DNA from: Adiantum capillus-veneris
Taxonomy: Eukaryota > Streptophyta > Polypodiopsida > Polypodiales > Pteridaceae
NCBI GenBank assembly: GCA_014529385.2
Contig: CM043947.1
Location: 119,860,891-119,924,890 of the forward strand
Length of the DNA stretch: 64,000 bases
Direction: 5' to 3'
How positions within the stretch are numbered: position 1 is the stretch's first letter; each line of letters starts with the position of its first letter. Below the pieces are notes generated by a model. The model had not been told where the DNA came from and did not search any database. It saw only the letters and a list, made by a program, of their open reading frames with translations. The translations under genes and the position numbers were made by a program. This document shows positions 34,356-44,002 of the stretch, in pieces.

Positions 34356-35875
34356 TTATGTACCATCATAGAGCATCTTTTCCAAAGAGAGTGCTTCAGA
34401 GTCCTTGACGAGATCTTTATTGTTTGGCCCCTCAAAATTTTGGCTAGAGTTACACTCATGCTTCATGTAACAATACTTACATGAGACAGTGGCCTTTTGG
34501 CAGATCTTTGGTAGATCCTTTGGTAGAAGGCGACTCAAATAGGGCCTCAAGCGATACCCGTTTACTTTCTTGCAGTGCTCTTTACCATTCAAGTCCATAA
34601 GCTGATAGTAACTTGAATTGAAAGCCTTCTTGACTATGTATGGCCCTTGCCATCTAGTTTCAAACTTGGCATCAAAACGATTATCGAGTCGATTGTCATA
34701 CCTTCGCATCAGATCTCCTTCATTGATGCCTTTGTCCTTTAGTTTCTTGTCAAGATTCTCCTTCGCCTGCGTAGCTTTCCTCTTGAAGCACTCGTATGCT
34801 GCTTCTCTTTTCCACTCAAGCTCCACTAACGTAAGAAGTCGATCCATCCATACCTCTTGATCATGTTGTGCTCCTTTGCCATGAAGTCTCATTGTTGGAA
34901 TGTTTAGTTCAATTGGCTGTAAAGCCTCTTGACCATAGACCAAGTGAAATGGTGTGAACTCCGTGGCTTCCCTATATGTTGTTCGATACGCCCACAAGGC
35001 ACCATCCAAGAAGTCGTCCCACAACTTTGTCTTGTTTTTCACCATCTTTCTAATGATGCCTGCAATGACACCATTAGCTTTTTCTACCAAACCATTTGAT
35101 TGGGGATAGTAGGGTGTACTGTGAAGATGTAGAATGTGAAGTACTTCACAGACTTCTGTGAGCAAGCCCTTCCTAAACCCTGGACCATTATCAAAAACAA
35201 TCTCCAAAGGTGTGCCAAATCTACAACAAATGTGATTGTACACAAACTTGCTAACTGTCCTCTCATTCACTCTTGCCACACTTTGAGCTTCCACCCACCT
35301 AGTCATATAGTCTACAGCCACTAGAATGTAGAGTTTACCATTTTTTGTCCTAGGCAGAGGACCCATAGCATCAATGCCCCACTTTTCAAAGGGTCCATTT
35401 GCAAGCACTACTTGCCTCGGGCCATGCACCAATCTTCTATTTCCATTTATCTGACAATTGTGACAGCTTTTACACCAATGTTGAACATCCACATGCAAGC
35501 TTGGCCAAACATACCCCGCAAGCAAAATCTTCTTCACAGTTGATTCTTGGGCAAAATGACCACCACATAACTCTTCATGCAAACCTTTTAAAATGGTGGG
35601 AATTTCCTCGATAGTTGGTACTTTTCTGCACACTTGATCCTTCCCTCTTTGATAGAGGGAGCCTTCTAGGAAGAGATATGCGCTTGCCTTCTTCATGAGT
35701 CTCCTCTTTTGAGCCTTCGTGAAGTCTTGTGGAAACTGGCCCTCCAAAATGTAGCTAATAATGGGAGTCAATGACTCCAATCCCTGGTATCTCGGTTGCT
35801 TGACAGTTGCTGCCACCATGATGACCTGCACTTCTTTCTCGACACATGTAACTACTTGCTGTGCAAGTAAATCGG
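34356..35875 (-). CDS. Family-2 copy 1 integrase (pol C-terminal part)
   Basis: The open frame (491 codons from ATG 35831) extends upstream to about 35875, where IPRKQNEDADLLAQQ, the end of the second RNase H, is in this frame. The zinc site is HEELCGGHF plus WCKSCHNC. The catalytic triad is the Asp of KWGIDAMGPL, the Asp of VFDNGPGF and the Glu of NGLVEKANG. A GPYIV motif sits in the C-terminal domain. The tail ends with a Cys/His cluster SCKYCYMKHEC. Compared with copy 2, GDLVLRYDN has become GDLMRRYDN. The protein inserts element DNA into chromosomes. It appears intact apart from the frame change to RT. Confidence 0.92.
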
Positions 35876-37936
35876 CATCTTCATTTTGTTTCCTAGGAAT
35901 AGATATAGTTGCACTTCTTCAAATTGATTAAACAATCTACGAACGGCATGAACTTTTGTCCGTAAGCTTTCATTCTTACATGCCCAAATACCTAAAATCT
36001 GTTTAACAATGAGAAGTGCATCTCCTTTTACCATGAGGCGTTGTATCCCTTGGCCAATGCACATCTTCAAACCATGAATTAGTGTGTCGTATTCTGCTTC
36101 ATTGTTGCTAGTTGAACCTGGTAGATTGACCTTCTCTTTCATGACCACCTCTCCACTTGGGTTGAGCAACACTAGCCCTCCCCCTGCTTTTCCTGTGGCT
36201 CGACGAAAAGCTCCATCAAAGAACAAGGTAAAAGCATTGGGAATACTTTTTGGTGGTGGCAATGGTAGGGTCTTTACTTGAGGCACCTTAATTTCCTTCT
36301 CATGTACCCTATAAGTGAGAATCCCTGCCAATTGTGCACGCACACTATCTTCTACCTTGAAAGAGTATTGAAACTCTTGCAACTCCATAATCCACTTTGA
36401 GATCCTAGTACTAACATTCATTTGAGATGACACCCAAGGGAACAAATTCTCTGCGGTGAGGATTACAAAAGGTTTTGGGAGCAAGTAGGATCTAAACTTT
36501 CTCACCGCAAACATGAGAGAAAGCATCATGAGTTCTGCTTCTGTGTAGTCTCTCTCCAAAGCATTCATGACCCTACTAGCAAAGTAGATGGGTCGCATCC
36601 TTGTACTGTGGGGATCTTGTTGTAGCAACACGGCACCAATTGTTTCCCTTCCAACACTAGAGCTAACAAAGAATGTGTACTCCCAACAAGGAGGCATGAG
36701 TGTTGGTAGCTCTGACAAAATGACCTTAATGTTACAAAAATACTCTTCAAGCTCATCAGACCATGCAAATTCTACTTGTTGTGTCAACTTTTGCAAAGGA
36801 TGAAGCAACTCCGAGGCTAAGTGAATGAAGCGTGACATATACTTCACCTTCTGAATGAAAGAGATGACCTCCTTAAGACTCTTTGGTGATGGGAGCTCAA
36901 TAAGAGCCTTTGCCTTTGAAGGATCCACCTCAATGCCTTTATAGGAAACCTTGTGACGGAGCAAGATCACTTCATCCTCACCTATGTGGCACTTGTCGGG
37001 GTTGAGTTGACCTCCCATGTCGTAGAGCTTCTTTAAACCTTCTTCTACCCTTTGTAGATGCAATGATTTTGAGCTATAAATGCAGAAATCATCAATGAAC
37101 ACCCTAATTGACTTTCCAAAGAATGCTTGAAACACCATGTTCATGAAACGTTGGAATGTTGCAGGAGCATTTGTCAGTCCAAATGGCATGACTCTAAAAG
37201 CATAACAACCCCAAGGAGTGATAAAGGTTGTTTTCAATTGATCTTCCAATGCGATACCTATTTGAAAGTAGCCTGAGTAGCCATCACACACAGTGTACTT
37301 CTCATGACCAGCTACCTCATTTAGTATCTCATCCTGAAATGGGAGGGGAAAGTGATCTCTTTTTGTTGCCTCATTGAGTGGACGGTAATCCACACACACC
37401 CTCCACTTTCCGTTTTTCTTAGGAGTGACAACAACGGGAGAGACCCACTCTGAATTCTCCACTGGATAAATGAAACCTGCTGCTAGAAGCTTTCTTACCT
37501 CCTTGAGTAAATCCTGCTCCTTGATGACTCCTAGCCTTCGTAGCTTCTGAGCCTTAGGTGTGGCCTTTGGCTTCAACTCAATTTTGTGTTGAACAGCATC
37601 TACTCCACGCACATCGGTGTAGTCTTTAGCAAAAATCCTAGGAAATTTCCTTAGCACACATTTGAACTCCTCTCTTTCATCCTTTGTAAGTGTTGTTGAT
37701 GGAATACCTTCCAGCATCCCTTCATCTTGAACACCTTCGTTCTCTTGAGGACCTACCTCCTCCAAGCCTTGACAAGAGGTCTCTTGGTTGCTTGGCTTAA
37801 ACCTTATCCCCATGACTTCGATGGAAGACTCCTCTTCAGTAATGCTGCCGCTACTTTCTTCTTCTGAAGTGCTATCGGTCCAACCTTCTTCCGTCTCACT
37901 TTGAGATGATTCTTCATGGAGCTCCTCTTGGCGTTG
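35852..37936 (-). CDS. Family-2 copy 1 RT, degenerate RNase H and archaeal-type RNase H
   Basis: The frame is open from just after the TAG at 37937; the first ATG is 37813. Residues counted from that ATG: RT about 70-330 with VTPKKNGKWRVCVDYRPLN and catalytic FIDD at 239-242. The first RNase H reads FFVSSSVGRETIGAVL, with Ser where the first catalytic Asp should be, and ILTAENLF instead of T-D-H. A second RNase H follows with FFDGAFR, NNEAEYDTLIHGL and VKGDALLIVKQ. Dual RNase H with a dead first copy is a known mark of the Tat lineage. The last Asp (NEDADLLA) is in the next frame because of a shift near 35880. Confidence 0.92.
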   Translation of the reverse strand, partial: QRQEELHEESSQSETEEGWTDSTSEEESSGSITEEESSIEVMGIRFKPSNQETSCQGLEEVGPQENEGVQDEGMLEGIPSTTLTKDEREEFKCVLRKFPRIFAKDYTDVRGVDAVQHKIELKPKATPKAQKLRRLGVIKEQDLLKEVRKLLAAGFIYPVENSEWVSPVVVTPKKNGKWRVCVDYRPLNEATKRDHFPLPFQDEILNEVAGHEKYTVCDGYSGYFQIGIALEDQLKTTFITPWGCYAFRVMPFGLTNAPATFQRFMNMVFQAFFGKSIRVFIDDFCIYSSKSLHLQRVEEGLKKLYDMGGQLNPDKCHIGEDEVILLRHKVSYKGIEVDPSKAKALIELPSPKSLKEVISFIQKVKYMSRFIHLASELLHPLQKLTQQVEFAWSDELEEYFCNIKVILSELPTLMPPCWEYTFFVSSSVGRETIGAVLLQQDPHSTRMRPIYFASRVMNALERDYTEAELMMLSLMFAVRKFRSYLLPKPFVILTAENLFPWVSSQMNVSTRISKWIMELQEFQYSFKVEDSVRAQLAGILTYRVHEKEIKVPQVKTLPLPPPKSIPNAFTLFFDGAFRRATGKAGGGLVLLNPSGEVVMKEKVNLPGSTSNNEAEYDTLIHGLKMCIGQGIQRLMVKGDALLIVKQILGIWACKNESLRTKVHAVRRLFNQFEEVQLYLFLGNKMKMPIYLHSK

Positions 37937-39634
37937 CTACTTCATGTCAAAGACAACCTTCTTATGATTGTCATTCCTGCAAATTAATTTTCCACTCTCC
38001 CAATCCTGCAAAGCTCGCATTTTCATTAGCCATGGTCTTCCTAGGATAAATGGATAACCATTTCCTTTGGTAGACATGACATAGAAATCCACTGCCTTCT
38101 TAATGCCAAAGGCCTCCACAAAAACATTTTTACAAATGCCTACACACCTAGCCTTGCTATTGTTTGCCATCTTGACCTTAATTTCAGGTGTCTCATGGAT
38201 GTGCATGCCTAGTTTTTGCATGAGTCCCTCTGTCATGATGCAAATTTGTGCACCCCCATCCACTAGACCTTTCCTAACCAATCTTCCTTTGATGTAACAG
38301 TCTAGCACTGGTGTAATGTCCTCATTCATTTCAGCTTGTGCAATTTTTACAACAGGCACACTCTCTTTTACCTTTCTCCTAGTGCTAACTGCCCTCGTTA
38401 AATCCCTCCTTACTTGTGGACATAATGCAAGAAATTGAGGCCATGAAATATCAGGACCCTTACCTCTCATGTCTTCCAACAAGTTGTACGGAGCCATACC
38501 ATGTCCAAGAGGGAAGTCTTGGAGGTTGATACGACGTCGAGTCCTCTTGGTTTCCTTGGTCTCCTTTGCCTTTTTGCCTTGTCCATGGTCACTCTGTGAT
38601 GTGACTCCTTCTTTCTCTTTACCTTTCCCTCGGCCACGCTTAATGCCATTGGCTTCCATGTCAACCTCATTTGAATTTGTCACCTCTACCACATGCACAT
38701 TTGGATCTGGCAAAGGTGGAACTCCTTCTACCCCTTGTGGAGGTGGTCTTGGTCCATTTGGCCTTTGTAGAAGCCTTGGTTGTTGACCAGCTCCTTCTCC
38801 TGCATTCATCACTGGGTAATTCAAGTTAGGTCTCCCTGGCTCTCCACGGGGCCAAGGACAATTATACATCCCATGTCCAGACTCTCCGCAATTCCAACAT
38901 TGCAAGACTCTCCTAGGTCGTGGATCTCGCTCTTCAGACTTCTTTGCTTGTCCCTTTGGACCTACAGCTTGTGCAAGGTGAATTGACAGGCTGCTTAAAG
39001 ATTCGTTTAACTTCTCAATTACTTCCGCCGTTACCTCAGGAAGCTCCCTCGATGTTGATGCTTGTGACTTACCTTTGGGTCTAAGACCTTCTATTGGAAC
39101 CTCTCCCCTTAAGCACTTGAGTTTCCTATACTTCTCAGCAGCCCTAGTTTCCGCTGCATCAAAAGTAGCAGGTGCACCCGCCTCAACTTTTACCTTAAGG
39201 TCAGGAAAGAGTCCGGCTATGAACCTCTCCTTCTTTAAAAATTCTGCACCATCACCAGGGTTAGCAACATTTCGTATCCATAGAGCCCAAAGACGTAGAA
39301 ACTCTTGCTTGTACAAGTAGTAGTCATCTAAGTCTTTTTGCTTATGAGAAACAATGTCTTGCCATAGTTTTTGAGTGTTTTGGGGATCAAAGAAGTATCT
39401 CTTAAAACGATTCAAAACTTCTGTGTAATTCCCCTTAACTTCCTCAGGCAAAGAGTCAAACCAAGTACTAGCATCTTTCCTAAGGACCACCTCAAACATT
39501 TCTACACGTTCTTGATCGGTTACTATCCTCTTGATACGGCAAGACATCTTGAAATTTGCTAAAAATAATTCTGCATCCTCTCCAGGCTCTCCAAAGAAAA
39601 GAGGATATCCAGACATTTGGCGTTGGCTCTCCAT
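37937..39634 (-). CDS. Family-2 copy 1 gag-protease
   Basis: 565 codons from ATG 39634 to TAG 37937. The capsid-like part has FLANFKMSCRI and ASTWFDSLPEEVKG. One CCHC knuckle, CWNCGESGHGMYNC, lies at residues 246-259. The protease has LVDGGAQICIM (active-site D-G-G, residues 459-461) and ILGRPWL near 536. D-G-G in place of D-T-G/D-S-G is common in Tat/Athila-type elements. The downstream pol is in the same frame, separated only by this TAG (context AAG TAG CAA CGC). Confidence 0.93.
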   Translation of the reverse strand: MESQRQMSGYPLFFGEPGEDAELFLANFKMSCRIKRIVTDQERVEMFEVVLRKDASTWFDSLPEEVKGNYTEVLNRFKRYFFDPQNTQKLWQDIVSHKQKDLDDYYLYKQEFLRLWALWIRNVANPGDGAEFLKKERFIAGLFPDLKVKVEAGAPATFDAAETRAAEKYRKLKCLRGEVPIEGLRPKGKSQASTSRELPEVTAEVIEKLNESLSSLSIHLAQAVGPKGQAKKSEERDPRPRRVLQCWNCGESGHGMYNCPWPRGEPGRPNLNYPVMNAGEGAGQQPRLLQRPNGPRPPPQGVEGVPPLPDPNVHVVEVTNSNEVDMEANGIKRGRGKGKEKEGVTSQSDHGQGKKAKETKETKRTRRRINLQDFPLGHGMAPYNLLEDMRGKGPDISWPQFLALCPQVRRDLTRAVSTRRKVKESVPVVKIAQAEMNEDITPVLDCYIKGRLVRKGLVDGGAQICIMTEGLMQKLGMHIHETPEIKVKMANNSKARCVGICKNVFVEAFGIKKAVDFYVMSTKGNGYPFILGRPWLMKMRALQDWESGKLICRNDNHKKVVFDMK

Positions 39635-39683
39635 TATTATGAAAGATTACAACACGAGTTACAATAAGGGATACAATAGAGAT

Positions 39684-40142
39684 TTAGAACCACTCGCCTG
39701 CAAATAAAGAAGTGAGAAAATACCACTCTAGGTTTTCTTCTTCAGCTATCCAAGCTTCAATAAGGTCTCGATTTGTTTGATCAAAACAAAAAGGTAGACT
39801 ATTGATGAGCTCTAAGAAGGGTTGAAATTCTTCAAAGCTAAGGCGATAAACAGAAATCTCTAGAATTTCATTTTCTGGATCCAAAAGAGCAACCACGTCC
39901 CAAGTGATAAATTGCACTTGCTCTACAATTCCCAACGCACAAGCGGTTTGTATAAAAACTAGATCTTCATGCTCGTCGAAGGCCGTGAGAAAGTAGCAAT
40001 TGACTAGGAGCTCCTTTCCTTCGAGTTCCACACAGTCGGAGTGAGGCAACCTTCTCACAATTTCATAAAGAACATCCTCATCAAGTCCAATCAAGTTTGC
40101 AAGATTTAAAGACTCCACTTGTGCTACAAAATTCCTGGACAA
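39684..40142 (-). CDS. Family-2 accessory ORF b2 (copy 1), unrecognised
   Basis: 152 codons just upstream of gag. The protein is acidic and leucine-rich: LDEDVLYEIVRRLPHSD near residue 20-36, LVFIQTACALGIVEQVQF in the middle and FEEFQPFLELINSLPF near 110. It is clearly paralogous to ORF b1 (next ORF upstream): both have VRRLPH, F-I-Q-x-x-C-A-L, and LINSLPF. No transmembrane segment or zinc site. The L-x-x-x-L-x-x-x-V-R-R-L-P pattern resembles the start of an F-box, but this is weak. The ORF is also intact in copy 2. Its function is unknown. Confidence 0.7.
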   Translation of the reverse strand: MSRNFVAQVESLNLANLIGLDEDVLYEIVRRLPHSDCVELEGKELLVNCYFLTAFDEHEDLVFIQTACALGIVEQVQFITWDVVALLDPENEILEISVYRLSFEEFQPFLELINSLPFCFDQTNRDLIEAWIAEEENLEWYFLTSLFAGEWF

Positions 40143-40188
40143 AAACTCCTTAGGATTATGGTTAAATCATTCAAAAGCATAAAGAGAT

Positions 40189-40743
40189 TTACAATGTCTC
40201 TATGAACAAAGTGTCATAGAAAGTAGAGAAGGATGAGAATTTATACAAATTTGCAATCTTCTCTATGCTCTCTTTATTAAGACAAGCTCTGAGTAGCTCC
40301 CTATCTCCTTTGTTGAAAGCGAAAGGAAGACTATTAATAAGACGCAAATGAGGGAAAAATTCATCAAATGTGAGTCTATGAAGCATGAACTCTGGCCGCA
40401 AGTTTCCTGAAGAGTCTTCCTCAATGGTGAAATGCACTCGCTAAACGCCAAATTTCACTCTATTTACCAATCTTAGGGCACACACTAGTTGGATGAATGC
40501 GCGGTCTTCCTTAGTGCCCAACAACAAGAGGAAAATGGAATCCACGCGTAGGACCTTCCGTCTTAACTTCACCACCCTCTTGTTATGAGGGAGACGCCTT
40601 ACTACTTGCTCCTGCAACTCAATTGGTAATAGAGCTAGATCTCTAAGGATTGAACTTTCACTGCACACACATTCCCAGTTAGAACAAATGATTGTTTTTT
40701 TGTTTCTTGTAACAACTTGGACAAAGAAAAAACAAACGTACAC
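40189..40743 (-). CDS. Family-2 accessory ORF b1 (copy 1), split by an amber codon
   Basis: 185 codons with one TAG at 40441-40443. The N-terminal half has LALLPIELQEQVVRRLPHN and FIQLVCALRLVNRVKF. The C-terminal half has LTFDEFFPHLRLINSLPFAFNKGD. Lined up with ORF b2, the TAG sits opposite a Trp, so TGG to TAG is the simplest origin. Copy 2 has the same TAG. Either the ORF is broken in the parent element or the codon is read through. Confidence 0.65.
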
Positions 40744-40769
40744 ACTATTTTGCCGGGCTGCACTTCATT

Positions 40770-40988
40770 TTAAAATAAAATGAACACATGTACATCAAAA
40801 GAAGTGTGGTAGTTGATGAGAGGTAGAATGACAGGGTTTGGTGATGCAAGAATTTCTCCTGCTCTTTGGGCACCAAACATGAACACCATTCGTTGTTGAA
40901 AATGGATCTTTCTACTAATTGCAACGTTTATTCTAATGTGTGGAGTAAAATGAAAGGGAAAAACCTCTATTCCTGGGCCATTATCCAT
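40770..40988 (-). CDS. Family-2 accessory ORF a2 (copy 1), unrecognised small protein
   Basis: 72 codons with INVAISRKIHFQQ, ILASPNPVILPLINYHTS and a hydrophobic end FDVHVFILF. It is paralogous to ORF a1: both have a PxILPLI-Y and a DVxxFxLF ending. In copy 2 a CGA-to-TGA change at the CpG breaks it (QQRMVF). No known family. Confidence 0.5.
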   Translation of the reverse strand: MDNGPGIEVFPFHFTPHIRINVAISRKIHFQQRMVFMFGAQRAGEILASPNPVILPLINYHTSFDVHVFILF

Positions 40989-41009
40989 GGCCTATGCGTG
41001 TCCTAATGC

Positions 41010-41222
41010 TTAAAATAACACAAAAATATAGACGTCCACGCTAATATCGTACCTAATGAGAGGCAAAATAAAAGGATTTACCGATGTGTTTATCTCGGCT
41101 AACCTAAGAGGACCTAAAATTCTACGAATTACTCGCTGAAATTGCAACTTAGTACTAACAATTATGTGTACCTTTTGCCTTGCAATGGGACTGAAGGGAT
41201 CATACAAATTCTCGTGATTCAT
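41010..41222 (-). CDS. Family-2 accessory ORF a1 (copy 1), unrecognised small protein
   Basis: 70 codons, first ORF after the primer-binding site. It has VHIIVSTKLQFQRVIRR, NPFILPLIRYDIS and ends VDVYIFVLF. It matches ORF a2 along most of its length, so it is the other half of a tandem gene pair. Copy 2 keeps it intact with one residue changed. Function unknown. Confidence 0.5.
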   Translation of the reverse strand: MNHENLYDPFSPIARQKVHIIVSTKLQFQRVIRRILGPLRLAEINTSVNPFILPLIRYDISVDVYIFVLF

Positions 41223-41278
41223 GCAAGCTACTTGATTATGCTAAAGGTTGAGCCTTCACAAAACATACACAAGCCTGT

Positions 41279-41296
41279 TCCTCAGTGGGGGCACCA
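41279..41296 (-). promoter_or_regulatory. Candidate primer-binding site, family-2 copy 1
   Basis: The minus strand reads TGGTGCCCCCACTGAGGA three bases after the LTR 2 edge. It starts with the TGG that pairs with a tRNA CCA end. The tRNA is not identified. Confidence 0.6.
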
Positions 41297-41299
41297 ATT

Positions 41300-43974
41300 T
41301 GAGGCGGTCTGGGGCGGGCAACAAGAACAGCAACCTCTAGACACCCTTCAGGGCTCCCGTGCTGCTCAATGGGGCTGGGGCACAACACAACACAAACCAA
41401 AACAACAAACCCACAGCCAAATCCTAACTACACAAGGGGCACCACCTAGTTTAAGAGCGAACTAGGACGAAAAAGAGGAGAATCGTTAGAGCAACCCACA
41501 AACAAGCAAGGAATTTACACTAACCCTAACACCAATGGAACACTCTCACACACTAAAACACGAGAGAGGGAGAGAGAGAGAGAGGGAGAGAGAGATAGTG
41601 CTCGGGCTACTTTGAAATGTATCGGCAATGATCAAGCAAACACAACTATATATTTAAGAAAGAGAGAGAAAGCGGGAGGGGGTGCTTGTTGCATTAATAC
41701 CTTCTTACAAATCTGTCATGACAAATCAAAGTGAGATTAGTATTTGTTCAACATAGCTTGCGTAAATTTCACCACAACACATCACAAGAAAAGCCACCCC
41801 AATCACTGTCTTAAGGCCAGGGGAGTCCTCTCCACCCTGTCGCCCTCTTACAGTATGTGGGATTTATGGCTAGATTGATGACAACACCAGAGACAAGCTA
41901 TCAAGAACTTAACAAAAAACACCAAGACACTTACGCATCATTGTTGTCCATTACTTCACGTTGGAAGGGAGACAAAGTATCCAAGCTTAGTCCAAATCCA
42001 CCCTCCTTGATTCAGCAAATGTTGGGCTTACACTAGTAGGAGAAGTGATAGATTTCCTACTCTCAATTAAATGATCACTCTCTCTCTTACAATGGCATAG
42101 AGTTCCCTTGCTAATCCCCTATTACAACACATGCACATGCATAAGACAATGAGCTTCCACTCAAAAGCTCCTTCTAGAGAGGTTGAGCTTGGCTTCTCAA
42201 GCTATAGCATAGTGCTTTTGCTTATGGATCCCCCCTTTTTGTGCTAGCTACACCCTCCTTTTATAGCAATTTTGAAGGCTAGGGTTACTCCTCTAACCAT
42301 GGTTGGGTTAGATTTTCAGCCATTTATCTAATTTCTTTTGCTTGGAATTATCAAGAAGTTGGTGGGGAAAGAGAGAGGAGAGAAATGGAGGTGATAGGAC
42401 TTTTCATAGTGGGTTAGTGTTAGTAGAGTTAGTATTAATTTACAAATGGAATTGGATATTTACAATGGGAGTATCCATGTAGAATAAAAATAAGGAAGAA
42501 AAACTCTTAAGAGGTAAGAAAAAGTGGATTTCTTACAAGGTTGATGCTCCAAGTGTCTTGAGTAGGGCCAATTTTGACGCTTGTTGACGGTCCACTAGCT
42601 TTGACGGTACATTTTTTCTCCACTCTTGACCTTCCTTGAGAGACAAGGTAATTGAAGTTGAGTAATCAACCACCATGATGCTGTCTTTTAAGAGAAGAGG
42701 CTGAATTTTGTGGTTTTTTTGATAGATATGGGTAAATTGGAGGAGGAAAAATGAGAGTAGGTGGTCAATTTTGGAATGGAATTGTGTGTGGGAGGTATGA
42801 GTTCACCATGGTTTCTCTTATTCTTCAAGGTTGAGGAGAAGGTGAGTAGGGTGCAGAGAGGAGTGGTGAGAGAGGTGGGGATGATAAGTGGAGAAGTGTG
42901 TGTGAAAGAGGAAAATGATAAAGTGGAAGAGAGAGTGTGGCTGCATAGCACGGAAAAACTGAGGTCCACTAAAAAAATCATAGCGCACAGCTCGTAGCTC
43001 AAAAAAATATGAAAAAATTTGAGGCAAAAGTTCAGCCGACGAGCTACAACTTTTGTTTGTATCACCTTTTCAACTTCGGAGAGCAAGTGAACTTTAAAAA
43101 TTCAGCAAAACCGACCTTTTTTTTCCACTGCAAAGGTCCTTGTGGGGTCCTTCTTTGGATGATTCTTTTGAATACCTCCAAGAGTGAGCCCTCCATAGTG
43201 CATGTATGCATGCCACCTACCCTTGACCTTATTTGGTAGGTCTATAATTGAAGATATTGTATAGAGCATGATATAAGTGAATAGTACAACTAAGAAAATC
43301 AAATATTGAGGGGTCTAAAAAATATGTACATGTCAAATATAAATAATATAGGTGGAAAAATATAAAGGGGTCAAAATAAATCTCTCTCATTATAAGTCTA
43401 CCATAAAAAGATGAATATTTTTGGTGGTCTAATTTATGAGAGTAATAGAGAATATATGTAGGAAGGAAAAAATCACAATAGTGAAAAAAATATACACATA
43501 AATAAAACTAGTTTTTTTGGATTTTTGTTGGGGTGGAGTTACACCAAATATAAGAGAAGCTTACATGAAAATATTTCTATATGGAATAAAGAGTATGAAA
43601 AATGGTAAGAAAAATTGTGGTAATGGTGAGGCAATGTACAGAGCATAAATAACACACACCTATGTAGAAATATTTAAATAAATACCAAAATAATTATGAA
43701 AAAATCTTTTATTTAGGCCCTATATACAAAGAAATATTTACATATGCATGGGCCATAATAAACTTATATTTTTTATTTTATTTTTATTTTTTTTGGCTCA
43801 ACTAGCCCAATGACTAGCTAATTGAGGGTTTTTTAAGAAGATATGGAAAAAGTCCCGTGACTCACGCACGCCTATGTACAATGAAATGGTAGGGATAGCC
43901 ACAGTGTTTGGGTGATTTTGGTAGGGTGAGGTAACTCTCTGTGGCAATTACAAGGAGCCGAAAAACGGCTATCA
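41300..43974 (-). repeat. Family-2 LTR 2 (shared middle LTR)
   Basis: 2,675 bp. It serves as the 5' LTR of copy 1 and the 3' LTR of copy 2. It shares some changes with LTR 3 (for example the three-base loss in GAGACAAGCTATC and GACGGTACATTT) and has private changes (GTAGAATAAAAATAAGG). Confidence 0.95.
42258..42265 (-). promoter_or_regulatory. TATA box of LTR 2
   Basis: Same GCTATAAAAGGAGGG site as in LTR 1. Confidence 0.7.
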
Positions 43975-43990
43975 TTAGCCCTCCCCCTGG
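43975..43990 (-). promoter_or_regulatory. Polypurine tract, family-2 copy 2
   Basis: CCAGGGGGAGGGCTAA on the minus strand beside LTR 2; one base differs from copy 1. Confidence 0.8.
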
Positions 43991-44002
43991 ATGATGGTAT
44001 AT

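Noticed and set aside
36084-36281. Plus-strand ORFs within the family-2 pol and gag genes
   Set aside because: They mirror strongly coding minus-strand frames and recur only because the two copies are identical.
39684-40142. ORF b2 as an envelope-like protein
   Set aside because: It lies before gag, lacks signal peptide and membrane segments, and is too short for an env-like ORF.
42688-43086. 132-codon minus-strand ORF inside LTR 2 rich in S, T, L and F
   Set aside because: It is low-complexity; only shorter versions occur in LTR 1 and LTR 3, and it carries no motif. A shadow of a GA-rich U3.
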